Assembly (NCBI GenBank): GCA_903823545.1
Contig: CAIJTL010001108.1
Location: 1-5,195, forward strand
DNA length: 5,195 nucleotides
Origin: an uncultured Planctomycetaceae bacterium
GTDB taxonomy: Bacteria > Planctomycetota > Planctomycetia > Planctomycetales > Planctomycetaceae
Direction: 5' to 3'
Every line of letters begins with the position of its first letter. Positions within the stretch are counted from its first letter, which is position 1. Of the stretch, positions 4,181 through 5,195 are shown in pieces. A program made the translations under genes and the position numbers. Under the pieces are notes generated by a model. The model searched no databases. It was given only the letters and a program-made list of their open reading frames with translations, and had not been told where the DNA came from.

Positions 4181-5195
4181 TCAAACCTTTTGTGATTGTC
4201 CCGTCTCTGCCGCTCGATAGCAGGCGAAGACTGTCTTCAATGCGTGCAGGCTTTCCGCTCCGGTGAGTGGTTGTGGTTCGAGATCAAGGCTCGCTCGAAT
4301 ACAGGCTTTGACGAGTGGCGTGTAGCTCGATTCATTAACAGGGCCGGAGTACTTCTGAATCTGCGGTGAAGTCTCTTTGGTGCTGTACCACATCAACGGC
4401 TCGCCACCATGAGGTTCGAGTTGAATCCAACCATGCGAGCCCCAGATCTTGATGTGCGAGTGATAGCCTTTATCGAGATAGTAGCCGCTGGTGATTGTGC
4501 CAAAGCTTCCGTTGTCGAAGCGAACTGCCATCGCTGCGGAGTCCTCAATCTTCAACGGCTGTCCGCCGACGATGCCTGCAAAGCCAGCCGCTTCGACAAT
4601 CTTTGATTCGGTCAGATACATGATGAGATCGACCCAATGGATGCCGAGCCACATCAAGTGACCGCCGCCAGAACGTGCTCGATCAGCGAACCAGGACTGA
4701 TGATAGGTCGCACTCTTCAAGCGAGTTTGATCGGCGACGATGTGAAGCTCACAGCCATAAAGCTTGCCGATCTGTCCCGATCGAATCATCTTGCGAGCGG
4801 CCTGCACCGTGTTGAGCAACCGATTGGCCAGTGCAAGCGCAAGGTTCCGATGCTTCATCTCCGCCAGCCGTGCGAGTGGTTCGAAGTCTTCGCCTCTCAC
4901 GCATGAAGGCTTCTCAGCCAGCACATGGCAATTCGCTTCAAGAGCAGCTCGAATGAGCGGCGGAGCATTCACCGCTTCCACAGTCACGAGCGCAAACGAC
5001 GGCTGATGATCTGCCAACGCTTTCGCATGGTCTCGTTCAAAACTCTTCAGCTTCGCGCCGAGAGTCTTCTTCGCGGATGCTTCGCTTGCGCCACTCGGAT
5101 CAGCGACGACAACCGCCGCGACTTCTTCACTGGCCGCCAATCCTGCGAGATATCCTTCGAGATGCGCCCCACCGACATCGGTCAAAACCGCAACC
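4181..5195 (-). CDS. Gfo/Idh/MocA-family oxidoreductase (N-terminus cut by window edge)
   Basis: At least 337 residues. The frame remains open to the right edge (codon boundary at 5194), and the TTG at 5185 falls inside the first Rossmann strand (VAVLTDVGGAHLEGY), so the true start lies beyond the window. The N-terminal Rossmann domain shows the second strand EVAAVVVADP, the VTVEAVNAPPLIRAAL helix and the family hallmark HVLAEKPSC with the catalytic-type Lys at about 95. The C-terminal alpha/beta domain carries GGGHLMWLGIHWVDLI (about 176-191), where H186 and D189 match the conserved 'G.H..D' motif, then EDSAAMAVRFDNGSFG (about 217-232). The family uses NAD(P) to oxidise or reduce sugars, inositols and related compounds, and the substrate here is unknown. 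The dinucleotide loop at the start lacks the usual first glycine of GxGxxG. No signal peptide can be judged. The heptad inverted repeat begins 9 bp past its stop. Confidence 0.94.
   Translation of the reverse strand, partial: VAVLTDVGGAHLEGYLAGLAASEEVAAVVVADPSGASEASAKKTLGAKLKSFERDHAKALADHQPSFALVTVEAVNAPPLIRAALEANCHVLAEKPSCVRGEDFEPLARLAEMKHRNLALALANRLLNTVQAARKMIRSGQIGKLYGCELHIVADQTRLKSATYHQSWFADRARSGGGHLMWLGIHWVDLIMYLTESKIVEAAGFAGIVGGQPLKIEDSAAMAVRFDNGSFGTITSGYYLDKGYHSHIKIWGSHGWIQLEPHGGEPLMWYSTKETSPQIQKYSGPVNESSYTPLVKACIRASLDLEPQPLTGAESLHALKTVFACYRAAETGQSQKV

Overview
The window looks like a stretch of a Planctomycetota chromosome (inference). The gene families fit that phylum: an LVIVD-repeat protein, an exported isochorismatase-fold hydrolase with a DMWD active-site motif, and a divergent Gfo/Idh/MocA oxidoreductase. 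G+C is moderate, intergenic gaps are short, and some starts lack a clear Shine-Dalgarno. No rRNA, tRNA, transposase, phage gene or CRISPR array is visible.

Layout, left to right. (1) The 3' part of an LVIVD-repeat gene (+ strand), whose start lies before the window. (2) Convergent to it, 12 bp away, a two-gene minus-strand unit: an unrecognised 106-aa protein followed by a HEPN-domain protein, joined by an ATGA stop/start overlap. This looks like a toxin-antitoxin-type or nucleotide-binding pair, although the HEPN RX4-6H histidine is a tyrosine here. (3) Upstream of that pair on the same strand, a DUF1801 protein. (4) Divergent from DUF1801 across a 105-bp gap, a signal-peptide-bearing isochorismatase-family cysteine hydrolase (+). 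(5) Convergent to it, with only 3 bp between the stop codons, a PduO-type cob(I)alamin adenosyltransferase (-). (6) A 168-bp gap holding a large imperfect inverted repeat built almost wholly from 7-bp units (ATTGGTC/ATTGATC). (7) A Gfo/Idh/MocA-type oxidoreductase (-) whose N-terminus runs off the right edge.

The genes do not form one pathway. The window is mostly housekeeping or accessory single genes, with one coupled pair. The two most notable items are the heptad inverted repeat at 4060-4171, whose left arm is longer than its right arm by exactly four heptads, and the coupled 106-aa/HEPN gene pair. Both convergent gene junctions also have a 6-bp stem whose two arms contain the two opposing TGA stop codons.
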